Assembly: GCF_022919175.1 (NCBI RefSeq)
Contig: NZ_CP095043.1
Coordinates: forward strand, 3,162,001-3,226,000
DNA: 64,000 bases
Direction of reading: 5' to 3'
From: Leucobacter rhizosphaerae
Lineage (GTDB): Bacteria > Actinomycetota > Actinomycetes > Actinomycetales > Microbacteriaceae
Under the pieces are notes generated by a model. It searched no databases. It was not told the DNA's origin and saw nothing but the letters and a program-made list of their open reading frames with translations. Position 1 is the stretch's first letter. Every line of letters starts with the position of its first letter. Below, piece after piece: positions 30,242-38,983 of the stretch. A program made the position numbers and the translations under genes.

Positions 30242-31548
30242 ACGGATACCGCGATCTTCGCGTGGCGCTGCTGGGCTGCGGCTCGGTCGGCGCCCAGGTG
30301 GCACGGCTCATCCTCGAGCACGGCGATGAGCTGGCAGCGCGCGCCGGAGCGCGGCTGACGCTCGCCGGGATCGCGGTGCGCGCGATCGACGCGCCGCGCG
30401 ACGTCGACCTGCCGCGGGACCTCTTCACGACGGACGCGGAGCGCCTCGTGCAGGGCGCCGACATCGTGATCGAGCTGATGGGAGGCATCGAGCCCGCGAA
30501 GTCGCTCATTCTGCAGGCGCTGCAGGGCGGTGCCGACGTCGTGACCGCGAACAAGGCGCTGATCGCGGCGCACGGGCCGGAGCTCGCAGAGGCCGCCGAG
30601 CAGGTCGGCGCCCAGCTCTCCTACGAGGCTGCCGTGGCGGCCGCGATCCCGATCCTCCGTCCCCTCCGCGAGAGCCTCGCCGGCGACCACATCACCCGTG
30701 TGCTCGGGATCGTGAACGGGTCGACGAACTACATCCTCGACCGCATGGATCGCTTCGGCGACAGCGCGGAGGACGCGGCGCGCCTCGCGAGCGAGCTCGG
30801 GTACCTCGAGGCCGATCCCACCCTCGACGTCGAGGGCTACGACGCGGCGCAGAAGGCGACGATCCTCGCGAGCATCGCCTTTCACACCGAGGTGCCGGTC
30901 GACGCCGTCTACCGCGAGGGCATCACGAAGATCACCGCGGCCCAGATCGATGCCGCGAAGCACGCCGGCTACGTCATCAAGCTGCTCGCGATCGCGGAGC
31001 GGATCACCTCGGCCGACGGTACCGACGGCGTCTCGGCCCGGGTGTACCCGGCGCTGATCGAGCGCGACCACCCGCTCGCGGTGGTCTACGGCGGCAAGAA
31101 CGCCGTGTTCGTCGAGGCCGAGGCCGCCGGCGAGCTCATGTTCTACGGTGCCGGCGCCGGTGGCGCTGAGACGGCCTCGGCGGTGCTGGGCGACCTGGTC
31201 TCCGCGGCGCGGCGCCACGTCGTCGGCGGCCCCGGGATCCCGGGATCGCTGCACGCGGAGCTTCCGATCCTGCCGGTGAGCGAGGTCAGCACGGCGTACC
31301 AGGTGATGCTCGAGGTGCGCGATGAGCCGGGTGTGCTCGCGGGGGTCGCGGGGATCCTCGCCACGCACGGCGTCTCGGCGGCGAGCGTCGAGCAGTCGGT
31401 CGAGCCCGGCGCGACGGGGCGGGCGACGCTCGTCATCGGCACGCACGTCGCCCGCGAGGGCGATCTCGCGGCAATGGTCGAGGCCCTGCGCACGAGCGAC
31501 ACGGTCGTGAGTGTCACGAGCATCCTCCGTCTCGAGGGACAGGCGTGA
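30238..31548 (+). CDS. hom: Homoserine dehydrogenase
   Basis: This 436-residue enzyme reduces aspartate semialdehyde to homoserine. It has an N-terminal Rossmann domain (LLGCGSVGAQVA), the conserved VTANKALIAAHG, the catalytic core GIVNGSTNYILDRM and ELGYLEADPTLDVEGYDAAQK, and a C-terminal ACT domain (MLEVRDEPGVLAGVAGIL) that mediates threonine feedback in relatives. GTG 30238 overlaps the lysA stop and its own stop overlaps the thrB start by four bases. Confidence 0.95.
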   Translation: MNGYRDLRVALLGCGSVGAQVARLILEHGDELAARAGARLTLAGIAVRAIDAPRDVDLPRDLFTTDAERLVQGADIVIELMGGIEPAKSLILQALQGGADVVTANKALIAAHGPELAEAAEQVGAQLSYEAAVAAAIPILRPLRESLAGDHITRVLGIVNGSTNYILDRMDRFGDSAEDAARLASELGYLEADPTLDVEGYDAAQKATILASIAFHTEVPVDAVYREGITKITAAQIDAAKHAGYVIKLLAIAERITSADGTDGVSARVYPALIERDHPLAVVYGGKNAVFVEAEAAGELMFYGAGAGGAETASAVLGDLVSAARRHVVGGPGIPGSLHAELPILPVSEVSTAYQVMLEVRDEPGVLAGVAGILATHGVSAASVEQSVEPGATGRATLVIGTHVAREGDLAAMVEALRTSDTVVSVTSILRLEGQA

Positions 31549-32477
31549 GCGCGGCACGCGCCGTCCGCGTCCGCGTTCCCGCCACGAGCGCCAACCTCGG
31601 CCCGGGGTTCGACACGCTGGGGATCGCGCTCGCCTACGGCGACGAGCTGACCGCCGAGACACGAGAGGCGCCGGGCGCGACGGTCGTCGTCACCGGTGTC
31701 GGCGCGGGGGAGGTGCCCACCGATGAGACGAACCTCGTCGTGCGCTCGGTCGCCCACGTCTTCGAGCGCCTCGGCCGTGAGCTGCCGGGGCTCCACATCA
31801 CGGCGCACAACCGGATCCCGCACGGGCGGGGCATGGGATCGTCGGGCTCGGCGATCGTGTCGGGCGTGATGATCGCCGCGGGGCTGCTGGAGAGCGACCC
31901 GAACGATCCGATCGCGCTCACCGAGGAGCAGTTGCTGGCGTTCGCGACGGATCTCGAGGGGCACCCCGACAACGTCGCTCCGGCGCTGTTCGGCGGGTTG
32001 ACGATCGCCTGGACCACCCCCGACGGGCCGCGGTTCAAGCGGCTCATGGTGCACCGCGGCGTCGCGCCGCTCGTGCTCGTGCCCGGCTTCACGATGTCGA
32101 CCGCGCTGGCGCGGAGCCTCCAGCCGGCGCAGGTGCCGCACGCGGACGCGGTGTTCAACGTGTCGCGCTCCGCACTGCTGATCGCCGCGCTCACCCAGAG
32201 CCCCGAGCTGCTGCTCGAGGCGACGGAGGATCGCCTGCACCAGAACTACCGCGGCGAGGCCATGCCGGCCACGCGCGATCTCATCGGAGACCTGCGCGCG
32301 GCGGGTCACGCGGCAGTGGTGTCGGGGGCAGGGCCCTCGATCCTCGTGCTCTCGAACGGCCCGGCGGAGCGGCTCGCAGCCGCCGACCTCGTCGCCGCTC
32401 GCGGAGACGAATGGCGGGCGTTGCTCCTGGCCGTCGACACCAAGGGTGCTACAGTGGAGGCGATCCCCGCGCACTAG
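31545..32477 (+). CDS. thrB: Homoserine kinase
   Basis: This 310-residue GHMP kinase phosphorylates homoserine in threonine synthesis. Motif 1 is RVPATSANLGPGFDTLG at residues about 9-25, the ATP loop is IPHGRGMGSSGSAIVSG, and motif 3 is AVVSGAGPSILVLS. The GTG start at 31545 overlaps the hom stop by four bases. No thrC is next to it; the next gene is the rho-like gene after a 200-base leader. Confidence 0.95.
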   Translation: MSAARAVRVRVPATSANLGPGFDTLGIALAYGDELTAETREAPGATVVVTGVGAGEVPTDETNLVVRSVAHVFERLGRELPGLHITAHNRIPHGRGMGSSGSAIVSGVMIAAGLLESDPNDPIALTEEQLLAFATDLEGHPDNVAPALFGGLTIAWTTPDGPRFKRLMVHRGVAPLVLVPGFTMSTALARSLQPAQVPHADAVFNVSRSALLIAALTQSPELLLEATEDRLHQNYRGEAMPATRDLIGDLRAAGHAAVVSGAGPSILVLSNGPAERLAAADLVAARGDEWRALLLAVDTKGATVEAIPAH

Positions 32478-32490
32478 CGCGAGTGTTCGA

Positions 32491-32505
32491 GAGGGCCGAG
32501 CCCTC
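32491..32505 (+). promoter_or_regulatory. Small hairpin in the rho-like gene leader
   Basis: GAGGGC and GCCCTC form a 6-bp stem around a CGA loop just after thrB, at the head of the 200-base leader (32478-32677) of the rho-like gene. In E. coli the rho leader is a site of autogenous control. Here it may be a terminator or leader structure. The leader contains no clear leader peptide. Confidence 0.3.
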
Positions 32506-32677
32506 GCGGAGTCGTTCCGGCTCCGTCGCACGCGCCCTTCGAGGTGCATCGCTGCGAAACGTGGATCGTTTTCCTCGCCGGCATGTGACCGGTGATCCCG
32601 ACGCACATCTGTGCACCCCCGCGTGGAGGAGAAGCCGAGTGACTGCTCTCTTCTGGCGGCGTTCTGAAAGGAAGAAC

Positions 32678-34759
32678 GTGGAACTGAACGCGAATGAATC
32701 CACCCCCACCACCGCTGCGGACGCCGCTCCGGTCGCCGAGAAGCCCGTGCGTCGCCGCGCGTCGCGTCGGGTGACCGCTGCGGCCGGCGCTGCGCCGGAG
32801 GTCACCGAGGCAGCGGCTCCGGCTGCTGCCGAGGCACCCGCCGCTGCTGCTTCGGCCCCTGCTGCTGAGGCACCCGCTGCTCCGGCAGCCGAGGAGGCGC
32901 CGAAGAAGCGCGCGACGCGCAGCCGCAAGAAGGCGGCTGAATCGACCGACGCTGCTCCGGCGAGCGATGCCGCCGCTGCGGACGCGCCCGCGGAGGCCGC
33001 CGCTGCTGATGCTCCCGCTGCCGATGCTCCCGCTGCCGAGGCGCCGGCTGCCGAGGCGCCGAAGAAGCGCGCGACACGCAGCCGCAAGAAGGCCGCTGAT
33101 CCCGCAGAGGCTGCTGAGGCCGCGGGCGATGCCGCAACGGCCTCCACGGAAGCACCCGCCTCCACTGAGGTCCCGGCCGCCGACGCCGCCGCGGGCGCGA
33201 CGACCGGCGCTGCGGAGTCCGAGGCCACCGAGACCGCTGCCCCCGCGCGCCGCACCCGCGGCGGCCGCCGAGCGCAGTCCGACGCCGCAGCGGCGCCGGC
33301 CGAAGCCGAGGCCGCCGAGGCCTCCGCTCAGCAGGGCGCCAAGAACGACGGAACCGACGCCGCCGGTGACGGCGCGTCCGACAATGGCCGGTCGCGCAAC
33401 CGCCGCGGTCGCGGCGCGAAGAACGACGCCGAGCAGTCCGAGGGCGAGCAGAACGGCGGCAACGCCGATGAGTCCAAGTCGCGCGGCCAAGGCCAGAACG
33501 GCAACCAGAACCGTGGCCAGGGCCAGGGCCAGAACGGCCCGAAGAACGACGACAACTCGACCCGCTCGAGCCGCACGCGCCAGCGCGATCGCAAGCGTCG
33601 GGGTCAGGGCGACGACTTCGAGCCCGAGATCACCGAGGACGACGTGCTGCTGCCCATCGCGGGCATCCTCGACGTGCTCGACAACTACGCTTTCGTGCGC
33701 ACGAGCGGCTACCTGCCCGGTACCAGCGACGTCTACGTCTCGCTCGGACAGGTGAAGAAGTACGCGCTGCGCCGCGGCGACGCCGTGGTCGGTGCGATCC
33801 GCCAGCCGCGCGAGGGCGAGGGCGGCAGCCGTCAGAAGTACAACGCGATCGTGAAGATCGACTCCGTCAACGGCCGTCAGGTCGATGAGGACGAGACGCG
33901 CGCCGACGAGGCCGAGCTGACGCCGGTCTTCCCGCAGGAGCGCCTTCGCTTCGAAACCTCCGCCGAGCAGCTCGTCGGGCGCGGGATCGATCTGGTCGCC
34001 CCCATCGGCCTCGGCCAGCGCGGCCTCCTCGTGGTGCCGGCGCAGGCCTCGGCGACCGGCCTCCTCACCGAGCTGGCCGCCGCGGTCACCGCGAACAAGC
34101 CCGACGCGCACCTCATGGTGGTGCTGACGGACGCGCGGCCCGAGGTCGTCACCCAGCTCCAGCGCACCGTGCACGGCGAGGTCGTCGCCGCGACGTTCGA
34201 CCGGTCCGCTGAGGATCAGACGACGGTCGCCGAGCTGGCCATCGACCGTGCGCGTCGTCTCGTCGAGCTCGGCCACGACGTCGTCGTGCTGCTCGACTCG
34301 CTCAACCGTCTGGCCCGCGCCTACGCGCAGACCCAGCCGGGTGCCGTGAAGGTCGCCACCGACGTGGTCGACGAGTACGCGATCGCGCAGGTCAAGCGAC
34401 TGCTCGCCGCCGCGCGCAACCTCGAGAACGGCGGATCGCTCACGATCCTCGCGACGACGCAGACCGGCACCGGGGTGCAGGTCGACAAGACCCTGCTGCG
34501 CGAGGTGCGCCAGGTCGCCAACAGCGAGGTCCGCTTCACGAAGACGGCCATCGGGCACACTCCCGCGGTCGACCTCGGTGCCTCGCACACGCTGCAGGCC
34601 GACACGATGCTCGGGGCCGACGAGGCGCGCGTCCTCGCGCAGCTCCAGGTGTCCCTCACCGAAGACGACGCCGTCGAGAGCCTGCGGGCCCGCCTCCGCT
34701 CGTCCTCCTCGAACGCCGCGCTGCTCGCTGAGATCCAGCGCGCCGGAGGCATCTCCTAG
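32678..34759 (+). CDS. rho: Rho-like protein with lost ATPase residues
   Basis: This 693-residue protein sits at the usual rho place between thrB and prfA. Residues 1-320 are disordered: Ala/Pro-rich with two copies of APKKRATRSRKKAA, then Arg/Gly/Asn/Gln-rich. The RNA-binding domain is intact (DVLLPIAGILDVLDNYAFVRTSGYLPG). The ATPase fold aligns without gaps for about 170 residues to E. coli Rho as I recall it, but key residues are gone: the P-loop reads VPAQASAT (K181 is Gln456, K184 is Ala459), E211 is Ala486, the GGVD Q-loop is DVVD, and finger R366 is Leu639. Walker B Asp540 remains. It probably binds RNA without hydrolysing ATP; whether it forms hexamers is unknown. GTG 32678 follows AAAGGAAG; GTG 32639 is an alternative with AGGAG. 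Confidence 0.85.
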   Translation: MELNANESTPTTAADAAPVAEKPVRRRASRRVTAAAGAAPEVTEAAAPAAAEAPAAAASAPAAEAPAAPAAEEAPKKRATRSRKKAAESTDAAPASDAAAADAPAEAAAADAPAADAPAAEAPAAEAPKKRATRSRKKAADPAEAAEAAGDAATASTEAPASTEVPAADAAAGATTGAAESEATETAAPARRTRGGRRAQSDAAAAPAEAEAAEASAQQGAKNDGTDAAGDGASDNGRSRNRRGRGAKNDAEQSEGEQNGGNADESKSRGQGQNGNQNRGQGQGQNGPKNDDNSTRSSRTRQRDRKRRGQGDDFEPEITEDDVLLPIAGILDVLDNYAFVRTSGYLPGTSDVYVSLGQVKKYALRRGDAVVGAIRQPREGEGGSRQKYNAIVKIDSVNGRQVDEDETRADEAELTPVFPQERLRFETSAEQLVGRGIDLVAPIGLGQRGLLVVPAQASATGLLTELAAAVTANKPDAHLMVVLTDARPEVVTQLQRTVHGEVVAATFDRSAEDQTTVAELAIDRARRLVELGHDVVVLLDSLNRLARAYAQTQPGAVKVATDVVDEYAIAQVKRLLAAARNLENGGSLTILATTQTGTGVQVDKTLLREVRQVANSEVRFTKTAIGHTPAVDLGASHTLQADTMLGADEARVLAQLQVSLTEDDAVESLRARLRSSSSNAALLAEIQRAGGIS

Positions 34760-34769
34760 GTTCCGGACC

Positions 34770-34799
34770 GTCGCCCTCGCGCTCAGCCGCGGGGGCGAC
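34770..34799 (+). terminator. Hairpin after the rho-like gene
   Basis: GTCGCCCTCGCG and CGCGGGGGCGAC form a 12-bp stem (one G-T pair) with a 6-base loop, 10 bases after the stop codon. No T-tract follows. It could end or attenuate transcription between the rho-like gene and prfA. Confidence 0.5.
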
Positions 34800-34866
34800 A
34801 CTGGAACTCCATCGGTGAGAGAGTCCGCGCTCCGCTTCGCGGCCGCGGAACGACGAGAGGTCACGA

Positions 34867-35946
34867 ATGTTCGAACAGGTCGAGGGGCTGCTCCGCGAGC
34901 ACGCGCAGCTGCAGGAGGAGCTGGCCGATCCCGCGCTGCACGCCGACGCGGCACGCGCGAAGAAGGTGAATCGCCGCTACGCCGAGCTCAGCAAGATCAA
35001 GGCCGCCTACGAGAGCTGGCAGCAGCACGGGGATGACCTCGAGGCCGCGCGCGAGCTCGCGAAGGAGGACGAGGCGTTCGCCGAGGAGATCCCGAGCCTC
35101 GAGACCGGACTCGCCGAGGCGCAGGAGAAGGTCCGCCGGCTCCTGATCCCGCGCGATCCTGACGACGCCCGCGACGTGATCCTCGAGATCAAGGGCGGTG
35201 AGGGCGGTGCCGAGTCGGCACTGTTCGGCGCCGATCTGCTCCGCATGTACATGTACTACGCGGAGTCCAAGGGCTGGAAGACCGAGATGCTCGAGAAGGA
35301 CGAGAGCGACCTCGGCGGGTACAAGAACGTGCAGATCGCGATCAAGTCGAACGCGACGGATCCCTCGCAGGGCGTGTGGGCGCACCTCAAGTACGAGGGC
35401 GGCGTGCACCGCGTGCAGCGGGTGCCCGTGACCGAGTCGCAGGGGCGCATTCACACCTCCACGACGGGGGTGCTCGTCTACCCGGAGGTCGATGAGCCGG
35501 GCGAGGTCGAGATCAACCAGAACGACCTCAAGATCGACGTGTACCGCTCGAGCGGGCCCGGCGGTCAGTCCGTGAACACGACCGACTCGGCAGTGCGCAT
35601 CACGCACCTGCCGACGGGTATCGTCGTCGCGATGCAGAACGAGAAGAGCCAGCTGCAGAACCGCGAGGCCGGCATGCGCGTGCTGCGGGCCCGCCTGCTC
35701 GCGAAGCAGCAGGAGGAGGTCGCGGCGGAGGCCAGTGCGCACCGCTCGAGCCAGATCCGCACGATGGATCGCTCCGAGCGCATCCGCACCTACAACTTCC
35801 CGGAGAACCGCATCGCGGATCACCGCACCGGGTACAAGGCGTACAACCTCGACGCGGTCATGAACGGCGCGCTCGGGCCCGTGATCGACTCGTGCATTCA
35901 GGCCGACGAGGAGGCCCGCCTCGCCGACCTCGGGTCCGAGTCCTAG
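34867..35946 (+). CDS. prfA: Peptide chain release factor 1
   Basis: This 359-residue release factor reads UAA and UAG. The peptidyl-tRNA hydrolysis motif is [17 protein letters not shown] around residue 228. The codon-recognition tripeptide region is [14 protein letters not shown], with PVT in place of the more common PAT. The length is normal. ATG 34867 is preceded by GAGAGG. It follows the rho-like gene by 107 bases and is in the order usual for Microbacteriaceae. The following 290-base gap is rich in inverted repeats. Confidence 0.95.
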   Translation: MFEQVEGLLREHAQLQEELADPALHADAARAKKVNRRYAELSKIKAAYESWQQHGDDLEAARELAKEDEAFAEEIPSLETGLAEAQEKVRRLLIPRDPDDARDVILEIKGGEGGAESALFGADLLRMYMYYAESKGWKTEMLEKDESDLGGYKNVQIAIKSNATDPSQGVWAHLKYEGGVHRVQRVPVTESQGRIHTSTTGVLVYPEVDEPGEVEINQNDLKIDVYRSSGPGGQSVNTTDSAVRITHLPTGIVVAMQNEKSQLQNREAGMRVLRARLLAKQQEEVAAEASAHRSSQIRTMDRSERIRTYNFPENRIADHRTGYKAYNLDAVMNGALGPVIDSCIQADEEARLADLGSES

Positions 35947-35980
35947 GGTCGAACCTTTCCGCCTCTTCCCGCATCGGGGC

Positions 35981-36030
35981 GTGAGCGATTTCTGTTCTGC
36001 TGAGAGCATTCTTGACCCCAAATCGCTCAC
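35981..36030. repeat. 11-bp inverted repeat downstream of prfA
   Basis: GTGAGCGATTT (35981-35991) and AAATCGCTCAC (36020-36030) are perfect inverted copies around a 28-base interior. They lie 35 bases after the prfA stop. It may act as a terminator or a palindromic repeat element. Confidence 0.5.
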
Positions 36031-36069
36031 ACGAGGGGGAGTGGGATCTCTTCTTATCCCTCTTCTGTC

Positions 36070-36125
36070 CGAGTGAACGCACTGGCCCTGTCTCGTCCGT
36101 GACACGGGGCCCGTGCGCTCACTCG
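36070..36125. repeat. Long imperfect hairpin downstream of prfA
   Basis: Arms at 36070-36092 and 36101-36125 pair over about 23 positions with few mismatches around an 8-base loop; the outer parts are CGAGTGAACGCAC and GTGCGCTCACTCG. The stem is strong enough to be a terminator or a repeat element. No T-tract follows. The rest of the prfA-acetyltransferase gap shows no gene. Confidence 0.5.
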
Positions 36126-36236
36126 CGAACGGGAGCCAGGGAGCGAGCGGCCGAGCGAGAGAGCGGCCGAGAGGACCGCCGCCCGCGCGCAGGATTGGTC
36201 TGAACGCCCGCCCCGATCCCGCGCTACGCTGAACGC

Positions 36237-36788
36237 ATGTCAGACTCCGCTGCCCCGCCTGCCGCCCCGCTCGTCGGCCCCCTCGTCACCCTCCGTCCGC
36301 CGCACGAGGGCGACCTCGCCCCGCTCGTCGAGATCCTCTCCGAGCCCGAGGTGTCGCTCTGGTGGGTCGGCTACACGCCGGAGCGGGTCCGCGCCGAGTT
36401 CATCGACGAGCCCGAGATCACCCGCATCATCGAGGTCGAGGGCGTCTGCGCCGGCGCGATGTTCATCCTCCGCGGCGACGACCCCGAGTACCCCACGACC
36501 GTCATCCACCTCTTCCTCGCGACGCGATTCCGCGGCCGCCGGATCGGGGAGGAGGCGCTCGCCCTCACGATCCGTCAGGAGTTCGCCGACGGGATCACGC
36601 GCGTCACCCTCGACCCGAACGCCAACAATGCCGGCGCGATCCGCAGTTATGAGCGCCTGGGCTTCCGCCGGATCGGGATCCTCCGCGACTACCAGGTGCG
36701 CCCCGGCGGCCACCTGGAAGACGCGCTCTTCATGGATCTCACGCGCAGCGACTTCCCCGACGGACCGCCGCTGCCTCCGCGCGACTGA
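36237..36788 (+). CDS. GNAT acetyltransferase, AAC(6')-like
   Basis: This 183-residue cytosolic enzyme transfers an acetyl group from acetyl-CoA. The fold shows GPLVTLRPPHEGD at the N-terminus, the CoA-binding turn FRGRRIGEEALALTI in the middle and VTLDPNANNAGAIRSYERLGF at the C-terminal part. The WWVGYTPERVRAEF stretch and overall pattern resemble aminoglycoside 6'-N-acetyltransferases, but the same layout is used by many enzymes of unknown substrate. A resistance role is not shown. It stands alone between a palindrome-rich gap and an MFS gene. Confidence 0.82.
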   Translation: MSDSAAPPAAPLVGPLVTLRPPHEGDLAPLVEILSEPEVSLWWVGYTPERVRAEFIDEPEITRIIEVEGVCAGAMFILRGDDPEYPTTVIHLFLATRFRGRRIGEEALALTIRQEFADGITRVTLDPNANNAGAIRSYERLGFRRIGILRDYQVRPGGHLEDALFMDLTRSDFPDGPPLPPRD

Positions 36789-36889
36789 GCCGGGGAGCTG
36801 CGAGGCTGCGGGGGTGTCACCCGCGGGCCCAGCAACGCCCCGGAGCACCCCGGCCGAAGCACCCGTAGCGGAGGAGCCAGGGCAGTAGC

Positions 36890-38290
36890 ATGGGCAGTAT
36901 GCGCCGCGTTCGACCCCTCCTCCCGTGGGTCGTCTGGGGTATCGCCGCGCTGGCGTACGCCATCGCGATCATCAACCGGTCCTCGCTCTCGGCGCTCGGC
37001 CCCGCGGCCCAGGAGCACTTCGGCATCGACGCGACGACCCTCGCGGCGTTCCCGGTGATCCAGCTCGTCGTCTACGCGGGGCTGCAGATCCCGGTCGGCA
37101 TGCTGCTCGACCGCTTCGGCGCGACCGTGCTGATCCTCACGGGCGGCGTCCTGATGACCCTCGGCCAGGTCGTGATGGCGACCGTCGCCGACGTTCGACT
37201 CGCGATCCTCGCGCGGGTGCTCGTCGGGGCCGGGGACGCCTGCATCTTCATCAGCGTGATGCGACTGCTGCCCGAGTGGTTCGCGATCCGGCAGCTTCCC
37301 ACCGTGAGCCAGCTCACGGGCCTCATCGGACAGGCGGGGCAGCTCATCTCGGTGGTGCCCCTCGCGCTGGCGGTCGGTACGTTCGGGTGGACGGCCGGGT
37401 TCAACGGGATCGCGGCGACGGCCTTCTTCGTGTCGCTGGTGGCGTTCTTCGTGGTTCGGGATCGCCCCGGGCAGGGCTCCGCGTTCGAGCGCCTGACGGG
37501 CCGCCTCGGGCGTCTGAGCCGCACCGCGCGATCCCTCGCGACACCACCGGCCACCGGGGTCGTCACCGTGGGTCCGCCGGCGACCGAGATGATCGCCGCG
37601 CACCCCATCGAGGGGATGCGGCCCCTGCGGTTCTGGGCGAAGGCGCGGCGACTGCTCAGCCTGCCCGGCGTGCGGCTGTCGTACTGGGTGCACTTCACGT
37701 CGCCCTTCGCGGTGAACGTGTTTTTGCTGCTCTGGGGCATGCCGTTCCTCACGGGCGGGGTGGGGCTCGATCCGTCGGCTGCGCGCGGCCTGCTCACCCT
37801 GACGGTGCTGTCCTCGATGTTCGCGGGGCTCGTGCTCGGGCCGCTCAGCTCGCGCTTCATCGAGCGTCGGGTCTGGATCAACGTGGGGATCACCCTCGCC
37901 ATCGCGCTGACCTGGGTGGCGATCATCGTGTGGCCCGGACCACCCCCGCTGTGGCTCGTGATCGTGCTGCTCGTGGTGATGCCGCTCGGCGGCCCCGCGT
38001 CGATGATCGCGTTCGAGGTCTCGCGCTCGCACACGCCGCGCAGCTTCATCGGCTTCGGCACCGGCCTCATCAACACGGCCGGGTTCACGGCGTCGCTGCT
38101 GACGATCCTGCTGGTCGGTCTGGTGCTGGATCTGCAGGGCGCCGGATCGCCCGAGCACTACTCGCTCGGGGCTTTCAAGGTGGCGTTCGCCGTGCAGATC
38201 CCGTTCTGGGCGCTCGGTCTCACGATGATCTTCATCGAGCAGCGGCGCACGAGGCGCTGGATGGAGCGGCACGGGCGCACGCTCCGCTGA
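36890..38290 (+). CDS. MFS transporter
   Basis: This 466-residue permease has 12 hydrophobic helices and MFS features: IAIINRSSLSALGPAAQEHFG at the first loop, YAGLQIPVGMLLDRFGATV (motif A-like) and RVLVGAGDACIFISVMRLLPEWF. A central cytosolic loop of about 60 residues (185-245) splits the two halves. The pattern is like the nitrate/organic-anion or antiporter branches, and the substrate is unknown. ATG 36890 gives MGSMRRV; an inner ATG at 36899 is possible. It follows the acetyltransferase by about 100 bases. Confidence 0.85.
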   Translation: MGSMRRVRPLLPWVVWGIAALAYAIAIINRSSLSALGPAAQEHFGIDATTLAAFPVIQLVVYAGLQIPVGMLLDRFGATVLILTGGVLMTLGQVVMATVADVRLAILARVLVGAGDACIFISVMRLLPEWFAIRQLPTVSQLTGLIGQAGQLISVVPLALAVGTFGWTAGFNGIAATAFFVSLVAFFVVRDRPGQGSAFERLTGRLGRLSRTARSLATPPATGVVTVGPPATEMIAAHPIEGMRPLRFWAKARRLLSLPGVRLSYWVHFTSPFAVNVFLLLWGMPFLTGGVGLDPSAARGLLTLTVLSSMFAGLVLGPLSSRFIERRVWINVGITLAIALTWVAIIVWPGPPPLWLVIVLLVVMPLGGPASMIAFEVSRSHTPRSFIGFGTGLINTAGFTASLLTILLVGLVLDLQGAGSPEHYSLGAFKVAFAVQIPFWALGLTMIFIEQRRTRRWMERHGRTLR

Positions 38291-38337
38291 GGCACGAGCG
38301 CAGCTGCGGGATCAGCCGCAGCGCCCAGCCGGGCCTG

Positions 38338-38904
38338 CTAGATCACGTAGAAGTCAGCGGCGTCCGGCAGCTCTGCCGGGGCACCGCGGCGCGGGCGGCC
38401 GTGCGCGGGGATGCCGGTGAGGGTCGTCCACGGCGGGGCGGAGTGGACCACCACGGCGTTCGAGCCGACGGCGCAGTCGTGGCCGAGTTCGATGTCGCCG
38501 AGCAGCTTCGCCCCGGCGCCGATGACGACGCGATCCCCGATGGTCGGGTGGCGCTTGCCGCCCTGGTGCCCGGTGCCGCCGAGCGTCACCCCGTGGTAGA
38601 TCAGCACATCGTCGCCGATCTCCGCCGTCTCTCCGATCACCACACCCATGCCGTGGTCGATGAAGAGCCGACGGCCGATGGTCGCTCCGGGGTGGATCTC
38701 GATGCCGGTGGTGAACCGCGTCAGCTGCGAGATCGCTCGGGGGAGGAACCTCAGCCCCCGCTTCCACAGCCGGTGGGAGAGCCGATGCCACCACACCGCG
38801 TGCAGACCGGAGTAGATGAAGAAGACCTCCGCGGATCCGCGCGCCGCGGGATCGTGCGCGCGCGCAGCGGCGATGTCCTCGTGGAGGCGGGAGAAGAGTG
38901 CCAC
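38338..38904 (-). CDS. cysE: Serine O-acetyltransferase
   Basis: This 188-residue short-form enzyme acetylates serine for cysteine synthesis. It has the left-handed beta-helix hexapeptide pattern [21 protein letters not shown], with the catalytic region [23 protein letters not shown] and [13 protein letters not shown] 38904 follows AAGGA. The C-terminus ends in DFYVI, and a terminal Ile is the known docking element for CysK in the cysteine synthase complex. It lies downstream of cysK on the same strand, with a strong hairpin between them. Confidence 0.92.
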   Translation of the reverse strand: MALFSRLHEDIAAARAHDPAARGSAEVFFIYSGLHAVWWHRLSHRLWKRGLRFLPRAISQLTRFTTGIEIHPGATIGRRLFIDHGMGVVIGETAEIGDDVLIYHGVTLGGTGHQGGKRHPTIGDRVVIGAGAKLLGDIELGHDCAVGSNAVVVHSAPPWTTLTGIPAHGRPRRGAPAELPDAADFYVI

Positions 38905-38943
38905 GGGAGTCCTTCGGGTGGGCGTGCGGGAGGGAACGCAGAG

Positions 38944-38975
38944 CGGGGCCCGCGAGCGTCGACTCGCGGGCCCCG
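38944..38975 (-). terminator. Hairpin between cysK and cysE
   Basis: CGGGGCCCGCGAG and CTCGCGGGCCCCG form a perfect 13-bp stem with a 6-base loop, starting 9 bases after the cysK stop. There is no T-tract. It may lower readthrough into cysE so that CysE is made in smaller amounts than CysK. Confidence 0.6.
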
Positions 38976-38983
38976 TCGTTCGA

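Noticed and set aside
32474..34954. 826-codon open frame antisense to the rho-like gene
   Set aside because: It is a by-product of the Ala/Arg-rich, high-GC3 coding sequence of the plus strand; no family motif and no ribosome binding site.
36237..36788. Aminoglycoside resistance gene
   Set aside because: Similarity to AAC(6') is only at fold level; no evidence for resistance.
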